Shown piece after piece: positions 1 through 10,456 of a stretch of 64,000 bases of DNA. Source of the DNA: Acanthaster planci (Eukaryota; Echinodermata; Asteroidea; Valvatida; Acanthasteridae); assembly GCF_001949145.1 (NCBI RefSeq), contig NW_019091365.1, positions 1,282,023 through 1,346,022 of the forward strand, written 5' to 3'. The translations under genes and the position numbers were made by a program. The notes beneath the pieces are model-generated. The model had not been told where the DNA came from, did not search any database, and was given only the letters and a program-made list of their open reading frames with translations. The first letter of the stretch is position 1, and each line of letters opens with the position of its first letter.

Positions 1-529
1 ACAGCCTCCACAGTCGGCACCAGTTTGTCGTATTTCTGGTAGTACGCTTTTCTGCCATGCTTTTTTGGTAAGGCATCGCGTGCTTCAAATGGAACTTCGT
101 CAAACAGTCACTTCCTTGATGCTGGACACTTTGCAGCTTGATCAGGACTGAGCAGCTCCGGTCTAATCCGAGAGATGCTGATTTCTCCACGGACAGGGCT
201 AAATGTATGATCACATCGCATTGGACTCAAACTGTACTCCATCTTTTTGGCTGGTTTTACAAACTAAATCATTTTCATGTGGGTCAAACACTGTGTGATT
301 AAAAAACAAGAAGTTGGCATCGTTTGTCCAGTGGCCACGCTTCACGTCATTCACCCTTTCAGCAAGCTCACTGATGCTTGAACAGTAATCCAATAATCGC
401 ACTTGTGCACATACGTTTCGGGATGCATGCACATTCATGCAATCAAGCCCTCCATACATGAAGTCCCTGAACTTTACAACCACTGTACTTTTTAGGAGTG
501 TGACATTGATCAGTGGAAAATGGAAAGCA
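1..529 (-). pseudogene. unrecognised coding remnant at the left edge
   Basis: On the minus strand a frame of about 105 codons is open from about 529 down to 211. It is preceded by a good 3' splice site (pyrimidine-rich tract then GGCAG, boundary near 530/529). After one frame change near 212 a second frame continues to the window edge with a single TGA near 105; this part contains ordinary-looking coding sequence such as FSPVRGEISISRIRPELL and PKKHGRKAYYQKYDKLV. I do not recognise the family. It could be an exon of a decayed host gene or of a transposase. The frameshift and the stop argue for a pseudogene. The rest lies outside the window. Confidence 0.35.
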
Positions 530-657
530 GCTGCCAAAAGAAACGTAAGTACACATAAGTTGTTTGTTCTTGAAATTGTGTTCCAAATGATTTTGGTGTA
601 TAAACCTTAAACCCTTTGGAGAAGATTGACAACTGGAATCCGTACACTGTCGACTAT

Positions 658-936
658 GGAGCGTCAAAAGTGGACCGCCTCATTTTCTGCTAGTAGATGT
701 TCAGTTTTTTTTTAAGTTGCGCCACACATTTTCATAATTTTCATAGCAGAAATTCGGATTTTACTTTGCCGACAGGGTGGTCCAAAAGTGGACAAGTTAA
801 AAATGGAAACGACCGTAGCGCTCCCTCCGCTCAGAATAGAACGGTCAACTTCGCAAAACCCGAACATCTACGGTACTATCAGAAAATGAGAAAATGGTGG
901 AAATTTGAAGTTTTTAGTTGTCCACTTTTGACGCGC
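658..936. repeat. short inverted-repeat element (MITE-like)
   Basis: The ends are inverted copies of each other: GCGTCAAAAGTGGAC at the left and GTCCACTTTTGACGC at the right. Complementarity resumes further in (CTCATTTTCTG and TAGATGTTC on the left, their complements on the right), with a longer spacer in the right arm. A third partial copy of the motif (TCCAAAAGTGGAC) lies near 780. No convincing target-site duplication was seen and no protein is encoded. A non-autonomous DNA transposon is the simplest reading. Confidence 0.45.
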
Positions 937-1235
937 TACAAAGAATCCTAAATCAGCCTAGTGCGTATAATAATCATCTAAAGATTTAGGATTCAAAATA
1001 AACTTGGTAATAATGGACCAAAGATACTTGACAGCACCGAAAAGCAATATAAAGAATTTTGACTAAATGGGAAAGATCATAGAGAAATCAAAAATTCAAA
1101 AAAAGTCAGTTTCCAATTTTCAAGGCCCCGATTTTCAAAGTCATAAGAATATAATGTTTTCAAGGTTATAACTGTGTTTGCTGGACAGTATTTTTGCACT
1201 GAAAATTTAAACTTTTTTTTTTTAATTTTTATCAG

Positions 1236-2145
1236 GGGCGAACGGATTTGACAGCGAAGACTCCGATGATGACAACGTTGCTCTGGCTGGAATTCAAAAA
1301 TGAATGCAGTCAGCAAACCAAGACAAAGTCAAGTATGTGTTTCATGGCATGAGTCATCAGGACCAAATCCTGGAGCTCATCCTTGATTTACTTGGAGACA
1401 TCCAATCCAAACTGGCAGCGGTGGAAAAGAGACAGGAGCATATGGAGCAAAAACAAGACTGTCTCCGCGAATTAGTCAAGCTGGTCCTGGTCAGGGAAAG
1501 GAGAGAGAAAGCTGCCGACCCACACTCCCTCACAGAAGATACACCGCGGGGCGATCGCCAACAACCACTGTCTGAAAATCGCCCACGTGTATTGTTCGAC
1601 TCGCCTGCCGTATCCACTGGAGACGCATCTCCCACACCGGTACCCGTACGTTCCATGGCTGCAACCGAGACACCTCAAGATGACAGCCGGGATCCCAACG
1701 AGTCGGAGAAATCCGTCTCATCACCAGCAACTTTGATGCCTCGCACTGTGACCAGTCCGGAAAATGACACCTATCTCCTTGGCTGGAATGAGGGTATGGT
1801 TCGCGCGGTTGACGACTACAAGGTCATCCTGAAAGAGGTGCAGCAACGAAAACGATGCACGGACAATGACAGAGGAAGGCTCATGTGCATCAACCTACTA
1901 TACGAGAGATCCCAAAGAAAGAACTGGCTGCCCAAAATGTGACTGGAAATTCCAGAGACGAAAATAATAAAAGATGTAAGATCCCTCAAATAAACCGTAG
2001 CTTCGTACATAGTATTTTCAGTCAAGCAAAGATGCAGTTTCCAGGATTCACTGACTGGTACACGGACAGTGGATGTAAAACAGTTGAGGCACTCAATGAA
2101 TGTTGCAAGAGGGCTAGATACGAAGTGATTATTCGAAAAACATAG
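1236..2145 (+). pseudogene. BEN-domain protein, frame broken inside the BEN domain
   Basis: A good 3' splice site (T-rich tract then ATCAG) precedes 1236. The frame then encodes an acidic stretch (SEDSDDD), meets a TGA at 1301-1303 and restarts at an ATG at 1304. From 1304 there is an N-terminal heptad-like, coiled-coil-prone region with LLGDIQSKLAAVEKRQEHME, a Ser/Pro/Thr-rich linker (residues about 70-150), then the start of a globular domain. The frame ends at 1942, but the domain continues in another frame to 2145 with KKELAAQNVTG and a C-terminal CKRARYE. This order (LL-x-FP-KKELA-x-x-x-VTG ... conserved Cys/Arg helix) is that of BEN domains, which bind DNA or protein in chromatin and transcription regulators; the family call is from memory. 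The frame change sits on a GAGAGA tract at 1904-1909. Either a 2-bp gain made a pseudogene or it is an assembly error. Confidence 0.55.
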
Positions 2146-3453
2146 TTTGCCAAGTGTACTTGTAAACCATTTACTCCAAACATCTGTCCATATTACTCAA
2201 AAAGATAACTCATGCTTTCGTGTTCAAACGTGAATTCCGGTTGGCTTTAATAGTGTTTGTTTTGTAGTAAAAATAACATTGTTCAAACTCCAAGACAAGA
2301 TGTATACATGTACATGTGATCTAAATTCACTTTATTTGAATTCATTCCAAACTAGTGAATAGGATGGTGCAAAACTACATTGTAATTCAAGTCTCTTTAT
2401 CCTTGTGGCTTATCAAAAGGTCCCAGTATATAATTCCCACATTAGACAGTCGTACTTTTTAAGTCTCTTTATTTCATTACTCTAACTTTATTCATAGCTT
2501 CCGTAGAAGATTTTAATCAAGTAAGATGAAGGGTTTATTCACGTTTTAACAGCATTGCCTTTATCCTTAGTTTTATTATGAAAAACCTCCGTACATTTAG
2601 AGGCATTTGGATGAAAATTAATTCACCAGTTGTAATGGAAAGGAGTGGAAAATAAACGTTATTCCGAGTTTTACAATGGAAAACTAGTGTTGTTAAAGTT
2701 TCAATGAAAATGTTTCAAGTCCAAGTCAACGGGTAACTGAAAACCAATCTTCAAACAAGAAATGGATTTTAAGTAAAACAAAAATCGGGAAAACGGGTAA
2801 AAAGCAAAAAACAATGTCATGCAAATTGAGCAATTCGATCAAGAAGATGATTGTGCCGATGGTAAAAAGTAAAAGTGTATGTGTAAATAAAGATAAGAAA
2901 CAGTTGATGCTGTTGGCTGATGAAAATACCTTCGGTGATGTAAGACAGTTTTCTTCTCCATTTTGTCTATTGTCTATTCCAATCTTTAACCAACGTATAA
3001 TGTGGAAATCACTGCCTGACAGTGCTAGATGTGGGGAAAGAAACCAACAGATTTTCATTCAATGGCATGAGAACTGATGCACGTAAGCCCGCAGACTCCA
3101 ATGGAGTTAGTCTTTTGTTGAAAGAGATTAGTTGCTTCGGCTGTCTGAATAAGCTGTGCTAAGCCTGTGGAGGAACTGGCTCAATTTACACAACAAAGCC
3201 GATGCACAATAACCATTCATGGTAAGCTGGGAGTCAGGGCTTTTATACCAAGGTGGGGGAGATGGTAGTATGCATCAAACGGGGTTGCCGCATAGCCAAC
3301 TCTCTTTCGGGAAACGCTGCCTTGCAACCATTACCCACTTGCAGTTGAATCGGGCAATGGTTTGAAAGGGGATTAAGGGCAACCATTTCCCGCTTGGTCA
3401 ACTGTTTCTATTTTGACTCGGGGCCTAAGCAGCTATGACTTAGAAACGCCTAA
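2146..3453. other. AT-rich stretch without a recognisable gene
   Basis: Short open frames on both strands (2726-3058 minus, 2814-3077 plus) overlap each other and show no domain or codon pattern I trust. Between about 3337 and 3400 the words CAACCATTACCC and CAACCATTTCCC flank an inverted GGGCAATGGTTTG, giving a small hairpin potential. This stretch may include the truncated upstream border of Gypsy-1. Confidence 0.4.
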
Positions 3454-4549
3454 ATGGCGGATAAATCAATGAAGTGGCTAATAATTGCCAAGAATGAGGG
3501 AAAGGAGTGCCCTCCTTGGGATAAAGTAGCCCACAGGTCCCCGCCAGGTAAGACTTACTGGTCTTACTGGGACCAGTTGTCAGTAAGAGACGGTGTGTTA
3601 TACCAACGGTGGGAGTCTAATTATGGTAGTTCAGTTCAATGGAGGTTGTTGGTTCCAGAGATGTTCAGACATGAGTTCGTAGAAGAACTGCATAGTGGAA
3701 AGTTGAGAGGCCATCTTGGCCTGAAGAAAACCCTGGCCTGTGTGAAGCAGTGATACTTCTGGTCAGGTATGAGTGCGATATAAGAGCATACATCCGGAAA
3801 TGTGATCAATGTGCAAGGAAGAAGCCGTCCCCAATGAAACGGAGGGCGCCCTTGGAATAGTATAATGTTAGAGGAACTATAGATAGAGTGGCATTAGGCT
3901 TGGTCGGTCCTCTCTCAAGGGCAGAAGATAGGAACCAGTGGATCGTGGTAGTTGGAGACTACACCATAAGATGGATGGAGGCATATGCGCTCCCGGATGC
4001 AAAGGCAGAAACAGTTGCCTCGAAGTTTTTCAGAGAATTGGTTTGTTGATTTGGAGTGCCGAGGGAGGTCCATTCAGATCAAGAGACCAATTTCGAATCG
4101 GAGGTATTTCAGGAAATGTGTCGGCTACTGGGAATAAGTAAGTCAAGAACAACAGCATACAGTCCTAAATCAGACAGGCTCATAGAAAGGTTCTATAAGA
4201 CTCTTGTCATCATGGATTCTCTGATGATCGACCCGCCCAAAGGTCAACACGATTGGGACCAATACCTCCCATTCACAACCAGTGCATACAGATGTACGAC
4301 ACAGGAGAGCCTGGGGAAATGATGATGTTAGGCCGAGAAGTCACCCTCCAGATTGATCTAGCGATTGAGCAACCGGCTCCAAGTGATGACGTGGCAAAAA
4401 GTGTCTATGCACAAAGTTTGAGGGACCAGATGAGGAATGCTCACGAGAGGGCGCATAAATGCCTGGGAAAGGCTAGAACGGGAGACAATGTTGAAAAAAG
4501 GAGGCGATACCCCAAACAAGAGCATAAGCTACCAATAAGATACCGGTAA
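3454..4549 (+). pseudogene. Gypsy-1 integrase (decayed)
   Basis: The first segment (3454-3753) carries the region before the integrase zinc-binding domain and part of it (EELHSGKLRGHLGLKKTL), ending at a TGA at 3751-3753. The catalytic core follows in another frame with all three acidic positions: the Asp of VVVGDY, the Asp of VHSDQ and the Glu of LIERF. There is an in-frame TGA at 4047-4049 and a further frame change near 4320, after which an integrase C-terminal region (Glu/Arg/Lys-rich) runs to 4549. Nothing upstream resembles reverse transcriptase, so this is a 5'-truncated Ty3/Gypsy pol. Such integrases join element cDNA to the host chromosome; this copy cannot make the protein. Confidence 0.85.
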
Positions 4550-4659
4550 CATCTGCACCATTATGAATTTATGAATAAGGAATAACTAATTAATTGCTTC
4601 CTCTGGTATATTGCAGACGTTGAGTCAAGCATCAATAAGGTAGCATAGCCAAGATAGAA

Positions 4660-5390
4660 ATGGAAGTCGGAGCAAACATTGAGTTCTCATGTACCAGGTG
4701 CCCGAAGAAGTTTACTCACTTAAGAGGGCTACTCCAGCACAAGAAAATCCATGGGCCCCCCTGTATCTGTACTGCCGCAGATGTAACTACAAGGACTTGC
4801 GGCGGGATAACCTTAGACGCCACCACAAGACCACCCACTAAGAGCATCTTCCCGATCTACATGACATAAAGCCAGGGCAGAGCCAGGAAGAAAGTCAGGA
4901 GGCAGACCGGGCGGAGCCAGCAAAAGAAGAAAGGAGACTGGTAACAGAAAAGGCTGCCAGTCCCACTGGAAGAAGCAGCCCTGATCCCAAGATCAGCATA
5001 CCTTGGGAGAAGTTCAGGAAAAATCCCAGACCCTTGTCACCACTTAGGGCATCCCCAGACCGGAAGGAGCAGCAGACAGAAGAAGGTCATCCGAGCACAC
5101 TCCCTCTGGAAATCGATACTCCTCCAGAGGGTGCCCTGAGCAACAAGGAGGCAGTAGCAACTCCTCCTTCCCCCTTGCCAAAGAAGATGCCATTCACTTG
5201 AAGAAGCCAGTCAACCAAGGACGCAAAGAGGTTTGAGCTACGGAGGCCTAGGATCCCCAAGACGGCAACCATCGTGGAGGAGATACACACCAGGACCTTT
5301 GTGGACAACATTGATATACATCGCAAAGTCAGGCAGCAAAAATATTACCAAGACATCTTAGTGGATTGTTCTCTTGTACTCCCAAAGTAA
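4660..5390 (+). pseudogene. C2H2 zinc-finger ORF downstream of Gypsy-1 pol
   Basis: An ATG at 4660 opens a frame with a classical C2H2 finger (CTRCPKKF...HKKIH). After a run of six C at 4756-4761 the reading frame changes, and a second finger follows in the new frame (CRRCNYKD ... HHKTTH). That frame continues as a Pro/Glu/Ser-rich tail to a TAA ending at 5390, broken only by a TAA at 4839-4841 and a TGA at 5199-5201. The tail ends with a conserved-looking basic segment (VDNIDIHRKVRQQKYYQ). Its position between integrase and 3' LTR suggests an accessory element-encoded protein, possibly DNA or RNA binding, but a captured host gene is possible. Confidence 0.6.
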
Positions 5391-5699
5391 TTTTACCATA
5401 TGGGTCGAGGCTTTTCCCGTCCCAGACCAGACACCGGAGGGATATTTTATTTCCAATTAAAACATTTATTTTTGCACAATGAATCAAAATTGCATTAAAA
5501 GAATTATACTACCAAAGCTGAAGATAACCTCGTTATGTAAATGAAGGATCAAAGGTTGTTGACCCTACACTTTTGGTAAGCATCTAATTGAAAGAATTAC
5601 ACAATGCTGTTTATGTAAACAATTGTTCTTGTTCGACAGGTTCATCAGACACAGTTAAATAAAATTGTTCGGCTTAATTTAAATGAGGGCATTTAGGCC
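5391..5699 (+). other. 3' untranslated part of Gypsy-1
   Basis: AT-rich noncoding sequence between the zinc-finger ORF stop and the LTR. A short purine-rich segment (AAATGAGGG) lies just before the LTR border and could be a degenerate polypurine tract used to prime plus-strand DNA synthesis. Confidence 0.4.
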
Positions 5700-6135
5700 T
5701 GTCAGGAGGCTGTGTGACGTGACAGAGAGCGCTAGTCACTAGGCGCGGTGCAAAGTTATAGATGGCGCTCTGCCCAGTAACAGAGGCAGATGTTAGGCAC
5801 GCATAGCTGTGTGTTAAACGAGCGTGGCGCATAGGCTCCGCCTTGTGCGTAGTGCGATAGGGCAGCGAAAGTCACTGGTTGGTCACGTGAGTGCGTGCGC
5901 AGGCGTGGTCACAGCAGCACGAAGGCTATAAAAGGCGCGCACAGGCAAGGTTCAGTCGTCCTGATAAAGGGCTGATCCTGAGGTAAGGGTCGAGAGTCCT
6001 GTGCAAGGGTTAAAGTCACCAAGCCTAGTGTGACTGTGCCTAAGTCCCGAGTGGTGCGTGTCGTTGAGGGGCTCGGTAGGTTGAGGGGCAGATTGCTATC
6101 TGGTGACATGAGTTGCGTGTAGTGCAGCCCTGACA
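5700..6135 (+). repeat. LTR, probably the 3' LTR of Gypsy-1
   Basis: The segment starts TGTCAGG and ends CCTGACA, the inverted TG...CA ends typical of LTRs, and is 436 bp long. It is more GC-rich than its flanks and contains a TATA box. The five bases on either side (AGGCC and ATAAG) do not match, which fits a 3' LTR of an element whose left end is lost, rather than a solo LTR. Confidence 0.6.
5927..5934 (+). promoter_or_regulatory. TATA box inside the LTR
   Basis: TATAAAAG is followed closely by GC-rich sequence, as in an RNA polymerase II core promoter. A CACGTG E-box lies upstream at 5884-5889. In an LTR this would mark the U3/R border; activity is inferred. Confidence 0.5.
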
Positions 6136-8930
6136 ATAAGCCCCGTAGATTTGCTAAAGTCCCTGATTCGGCACTGGATGCCCACAGTTAATTATGGTTT
6201 TCGCTGCTCTGGGCGACGTCCAGTCACGTATAATCACACAGTCTCCTTGTCAATAAGCCACTTCAGAGTTCCAACTGCGCATGCATAAATTGAACTTCAC
6301 GACCTGGGTCGAGAGACAAACAAAAGCGCTTTGCATCATATACAACGTACGCTATGTGAACGACTCTGCATATGTGGACATGCACGCAACTTATTGCATG
6401 TACATGTAGTTCAGCAGGTTGTCTGCATCAGTCACATCTAATGTTTGCTTTTTTGTTAATTTACCGAAAACTGCAAGCTTTTCCTGCTACTTTTGGATCG
6501 AGCGGCGTTACTATGCAAAGTCGTTGCCAACTCAACTACACAAATGTATGTAACGTAATGGGTTCATCAACTGCCCGGCACAGGGAAGGTACTGTTGATA
6601 GCTCACCGTACAATTGAAAAGTCGAGTCAAACTTTACGCAATTTTTACTTTTTAATTCATTGGAATTCTTATTTTTCGTCTAATTTTCTAAAAATGAAAA
6701 AATTCTTTATTAGAAAAGCAACTTTTACAATGGTTCTGACTGAAAATGGATTTTTCGTATGGTTACATTTTATTTGTCTCGATCCTAAACCGATCCAAAT
6801 GTAAAAGTTTAGATTTTGAAAAAATTGAAGTATATCCAAAACACAAAGTTGACTTCTGACTATATTTCACTCGAATTTGAGGATTTTTTTAGCTTCAGTC
6901 TTATTGAATAATTTTTGCGATCCGGAACTAGGAAAATGACTGTACCAAACCTATACGAACAAGAGACCGAAGGAGTTTTGTCTTATGAGGTTGAAGCGCT
7001 GTTGATGTACATGTACACTTGCATGACTGTATTTGTAACTTTCAAACCCTGTCGGCCTACATGACTTTTGTGCGGAATTAATAGTGCTTACTGTTTGAGT
7101 CAAAGAGTATTTTTGTCAAATAAAACAATATGAATGAAAATTACTTTATGTCGGAATCGAAGACGAAACGAGAGCGGACTGTGTGATATTCCAGCGGTAC
7201 TGGGACTCCACACGGCGTGCAGTAAGTAGCGATCACGCACAAATTGTGCGGTTGATCGGCCTCTTTTTATAACCAAAGCACTAAATGTGCTCTACAAACC
7301 CAAAGAGTCAGAGAACCACTTTAGTTTTTTATACCAAGAAATATGCTATTTCAAAATTATTTTTTACTTAAAGCAACATGAATTTCCTCAGTGACTCAGT
7401 GGAACTGTGGATGAGGAATTGAACAAAAAAGCAGGAAGGATGTTTTCTGTATGCACAAAAGCATTTCAAATCTAAGTATTCTTTCATTGGAAAAAAGGGA
7501 AATGTTGACAGGTGCAAGTCATAATACAGTCGGCCAATCAAATGTCACTTGTCGAAGTACTTATACATTAAAATCTCGACAATTTGAACCTCGGGGAATG
7601 CAGTTCTCCTGAAAAAGTATTTATTAAACTAAACCCCTTCATCGTGGTACCTTCGTGTGGCAAAAATTTCGTATCGTTACAGTCATTTTACCACTTCATG
7701 GCGGGGCATTTTTCAATGTTGATGATGCTGGGCCAGCATGACTATCATTTTTTCCATTTTCCAAAATCCTTCCAAAATTCATCATTTCATTTAACGGTCG
7801 TTTATAGGCGCACGAAGTAATCTTCAGGCACTACTCTAAGTTTCACAGGTGACCTTCATTGACGGCCGAGTATTTCAGCCAGGCTTGCAGCCTTGTAAAC
7901 AGAGCCCAGATTGTGCGGTGTTGTATAACTGTCTTTTGTTCACGAACGTGGCTCATCAGTGCACTGCTGACCTCTTTTCAATAGGGGCCAGATTAGCATG
8001 CAGCGGTGCTGTGTGGCTCATCGCTGCGGTGGTGGAGCGCTTTTGTCCCTGGTGGTAATCCGCTTGCTCTCAATGCCCCAAACCCTGGTATACGGTTTCA
8101 AAACAAGGCTGGATTATCACACTTTTGTGAGTAAAAAATGTCGGTAATGCCCAGCAGCCTGGTCTTTAGTTCGGAGTACGGTCTTTTGTTACAGGACCCT
8201 GTTTCTTTTGTCCGAGTTCGGAGACCCCAGCCACACATATATACCATACGTCTCCGATTCCGGAGTCCCCGGCAGGAAGTGGTTAAGGGGGATGCGTTTC
8301 ACATAAGATTTGCATTTAATGAAATTGGACAAGAGAGGGCGCAATGTCATTGGTACTTCTGCATTTGGACGTCTCCTTGAACATGGAATTTTACTTTTGA
8401 TAAGCAGAGTGGATTGTAACGGAGCCCATAAAGGGACTAAGGGAAATAAATGTTTGGATCTCTTTTCTTTTTGTCTTTTGTCACTGTAAATGGGTTGAGA
8501 ACAATACTTTTGCTTGCATGGGGTCGGCACAAATTGTCATTGTAGGCAGAGTCTCGCAATGTCCGTGCACGTAATGACCAAATATTTCTCCATAGTAATG
8601 AACACAAATTGTTTGGGACTGGGAGAATATGGTTGTTGCATCCAGGTATCGTTATGACTGAGCTCGTTATAATGAGAGCTGACTGTAGAAGTAAGCATAA
8701 CAGTAATGCTCCAGCTCACCTTGCAAAGCATGTGCAATATGCATGTACATTTGTACATAAAGGATTCTCCCATTTTGTTTCTCAATGCATACCCACACAT
8801 CATGCGGTAATTCATCATTCACAGCAATTGAAGGTCTGCATTGGGCTTTAAAAGGACATAACAGAATTCTTAACAATAGGATGATACAGAATTTTAAAGA
8901 GGAAACTTGATACAATCTAGCTGAATGCCT
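6136..8930. other. intergenic, no recognisable gene
   Basis: Short open frames occur on both strands but none shows a domain, a plausible exon structure or a match I recognise. The word ACATGTACATG occurs near 6396 and 7004. Parts (7560-7830, 8100-8400) have mixed composition that may be old repeats. Confidence 0.45.
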
Positions 8931-8933
8931 TAC

Positions 8934-9298
8934 CCTTTTGTAATCACAAAGGAGTCTTTCCCCAAGGCTCGTCTTATCCACATCAGTGTCGTGCCAGGCA
9001 AGGAAGTCACTGATATCTGAGATCATGGCAATGGCCACCTCGGACTCTCCCAACCACCCAAAAAGGTCACACAGTGGATCAGGCAACTGCACTCCCTCTA
9101 AAGTGAGCAAAATGTTGTACTCTTTCACCCTGATTGTGTGGCGCTCATCATTAGAAGGCTGAACTGGAGCCTTCATAGTCCAACGAGCAAAGGCCAATGC
9201 AACAAGTTCCGCCTTTATGCCAGTTACAGGCAGACCTCTTTTTTGAAGATATCCCTGAAGTTCTCTCTTGTCCAAAAGTTAAATTTTTCTACATTCAT
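8934..9298 (-). pseudogene. N-terminal exon of a SAP-type protein of the SWIM/YqaJ-associated family
   Basis: The minus-strand frame encodes a SAP-like helix-turn-helix (LQGYLQKRGLPVTGIKAELV), which in this family binds DNA, then a linker with LPDP and a GWLGE segment, ending LLCDYKR at a consensus 5' splice site (AAAAGG|GTAAGG, boundary 8934/8933) in phase 0. The long frame lacks an ATG: it opens with CTT-TTG after a stop. An ATG at 9298-9296 begins MNVEKFNF, but one base is missing in the T4 run at 9274-9277 relative to the SAP frame. From memory this N-terminal arrangement belongs to large invertebrate proteins that also carry SWIM-type zinc and YqaJ nuclease domains, often of mobile origin. 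No further exon is seen at lower coordinates, so it is orphaned, truncated or followed by a long intron. Confidence 0.55.
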
Positions 9299-9480
9299 TG
9301 TCTTTCCGTGTACTGCATCGTGAGTGGTTTCCATCATCATTTTCCCTCCAGTTCAGGAGCAGGTGTCTGTGATTTAAAGAATAAAAATTTGTTACTGTTA
9401 GTCTACGGTTACATATAGCCAGCCACTTCAAACTTGTAGTATGAAGTAGAATGAAGTTTCAATAATTATACATTCAGACC

Positions 9481-9537
9481 TTAACCCTAACCCGCCTCAA
9501 TCCTCCAAAATTCCCCAGGTGGTTTTGGAGGATTTTG
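9481..9537. repeat. TTAACCCTAACCC palindromic repeat, copy 1
   Basis: Starts TTAACCCTAACCC and contains the inverted arms TCCTCCAAAA and TTTTGGAGGA around a short loop. The right terminal arm (GGGTTAGGGTTAA) is missing, so this copy is truncated. It is related to the copies at 19731-19789 and 20859-20928. Confidence 0.5.
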
Positions 9538-10456
9538 GCCAGTCATGCGTGCGTCTGGGAGGGCAATGTTCGCCCATAGTTATTGTGCCAGCAAAATCTA
9601 GACATGCGTATTTGAATGGAGGGAGGTGGCAAAAATTTTACATACATGTAAGTGTTGTGCGTAAGTCGAGCAAAAACGGCCGGATTTCGACAGATTTTGA
9701 AGTTGGAATATCACTAAAGCCCCAAAGTTTTCCTTTGAAAAGTTAGTAGGTGGTGAAAAGGTGTTTTGGCGAGTCTTTGGAATTGTTGGGAACGGTTGTC
9801 ACTTTACTATATGTAATGTCGTGGAGCGTTAGTATGACCAATCCTGTCCAAAATCGAAGAACAGGAATACATGTACTAACGCTCCACTCAGTAGAGCTAG
9901 GTTAAATGCTACAAAATACACTCGTGCTCAGTAGTTCCATAAAGGTTAGCTATTATTATACGGTCTTTAGGGGAAGAAAGCACAAACGGAGGTTTTCTCT
10001 GGTACAATTGCAGGGCACTTTTCAAAATGCCATAGTGTACAGAACCATCAAAAAGATGAACCCAGTGAGGCCTACGGAGTAGTGCCTTACTCTTCAGCAA
10101 GTAGGCCTTAATTGATTAAGCGTTTAGTGACCAGGGCGGCCGTTAACACCCAATACCCAAGCGAGCGCATCGCAGCTGCAGATGGCCAGCATGTTCTCCC
10201 CTTTCCCACCAGCACGCTGTGTTTGACAACGCAGTTCAATGATAAAGCTTTAAAATGAGGTACCAGTTTACAAATGCTGTTTTGTAAAGTTATGAAGTTT
10301 TTCCCATTCGAAACCAGAGAGTCATCTTTTCATGAAATACTAATTCAGATTGCTTACATGCAGACTCGTTTGTACAGCATCATGTACATTACACATACAG
10401 TAAATCATGTATATGTACAGCGTGTGATGCATGTTGATTCGACAGTACCAAGTGAG
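9538..10456. other. intergenic between SAP exon and piggyBac
   Basis: No convincing gene. It contains the hairpin at 9821-9887 and short open frames without recognisable domains. A TTAACACCC near 10143 resembles a piggyBac terminus only weakly, and no matching opposite end was found. Confidence 0.35.
9821..9887. repeat. perfect 14-bp inverted repeat hairpin
   Basis: GTGGAGCGTTAGTA at 9821-9834 is exactly complementary to TACTAACGCTCCAC at 9874-9887. A nested CCTGT/ACAGG pair lies within the 39-base loop. It may be a transposon remnant or an RNA hairpin; nothing flanking decides between these. Confidence 0.5.

Noticed and set aside
2726-3077. Overlapping open frames on both strands, one rich in hydrophobic residues
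   Set aside because: AT-rich DNA easily gives hydrophobic frames; neither has an initiation or splice context or a recognisable family.
5700-6135. Solo LTR interpretation of this segment
   Set aside because: The flanking five bases do not match, and a Gypsy pol with accessory ORF ends just upstream, so a 3' LTR fits better.
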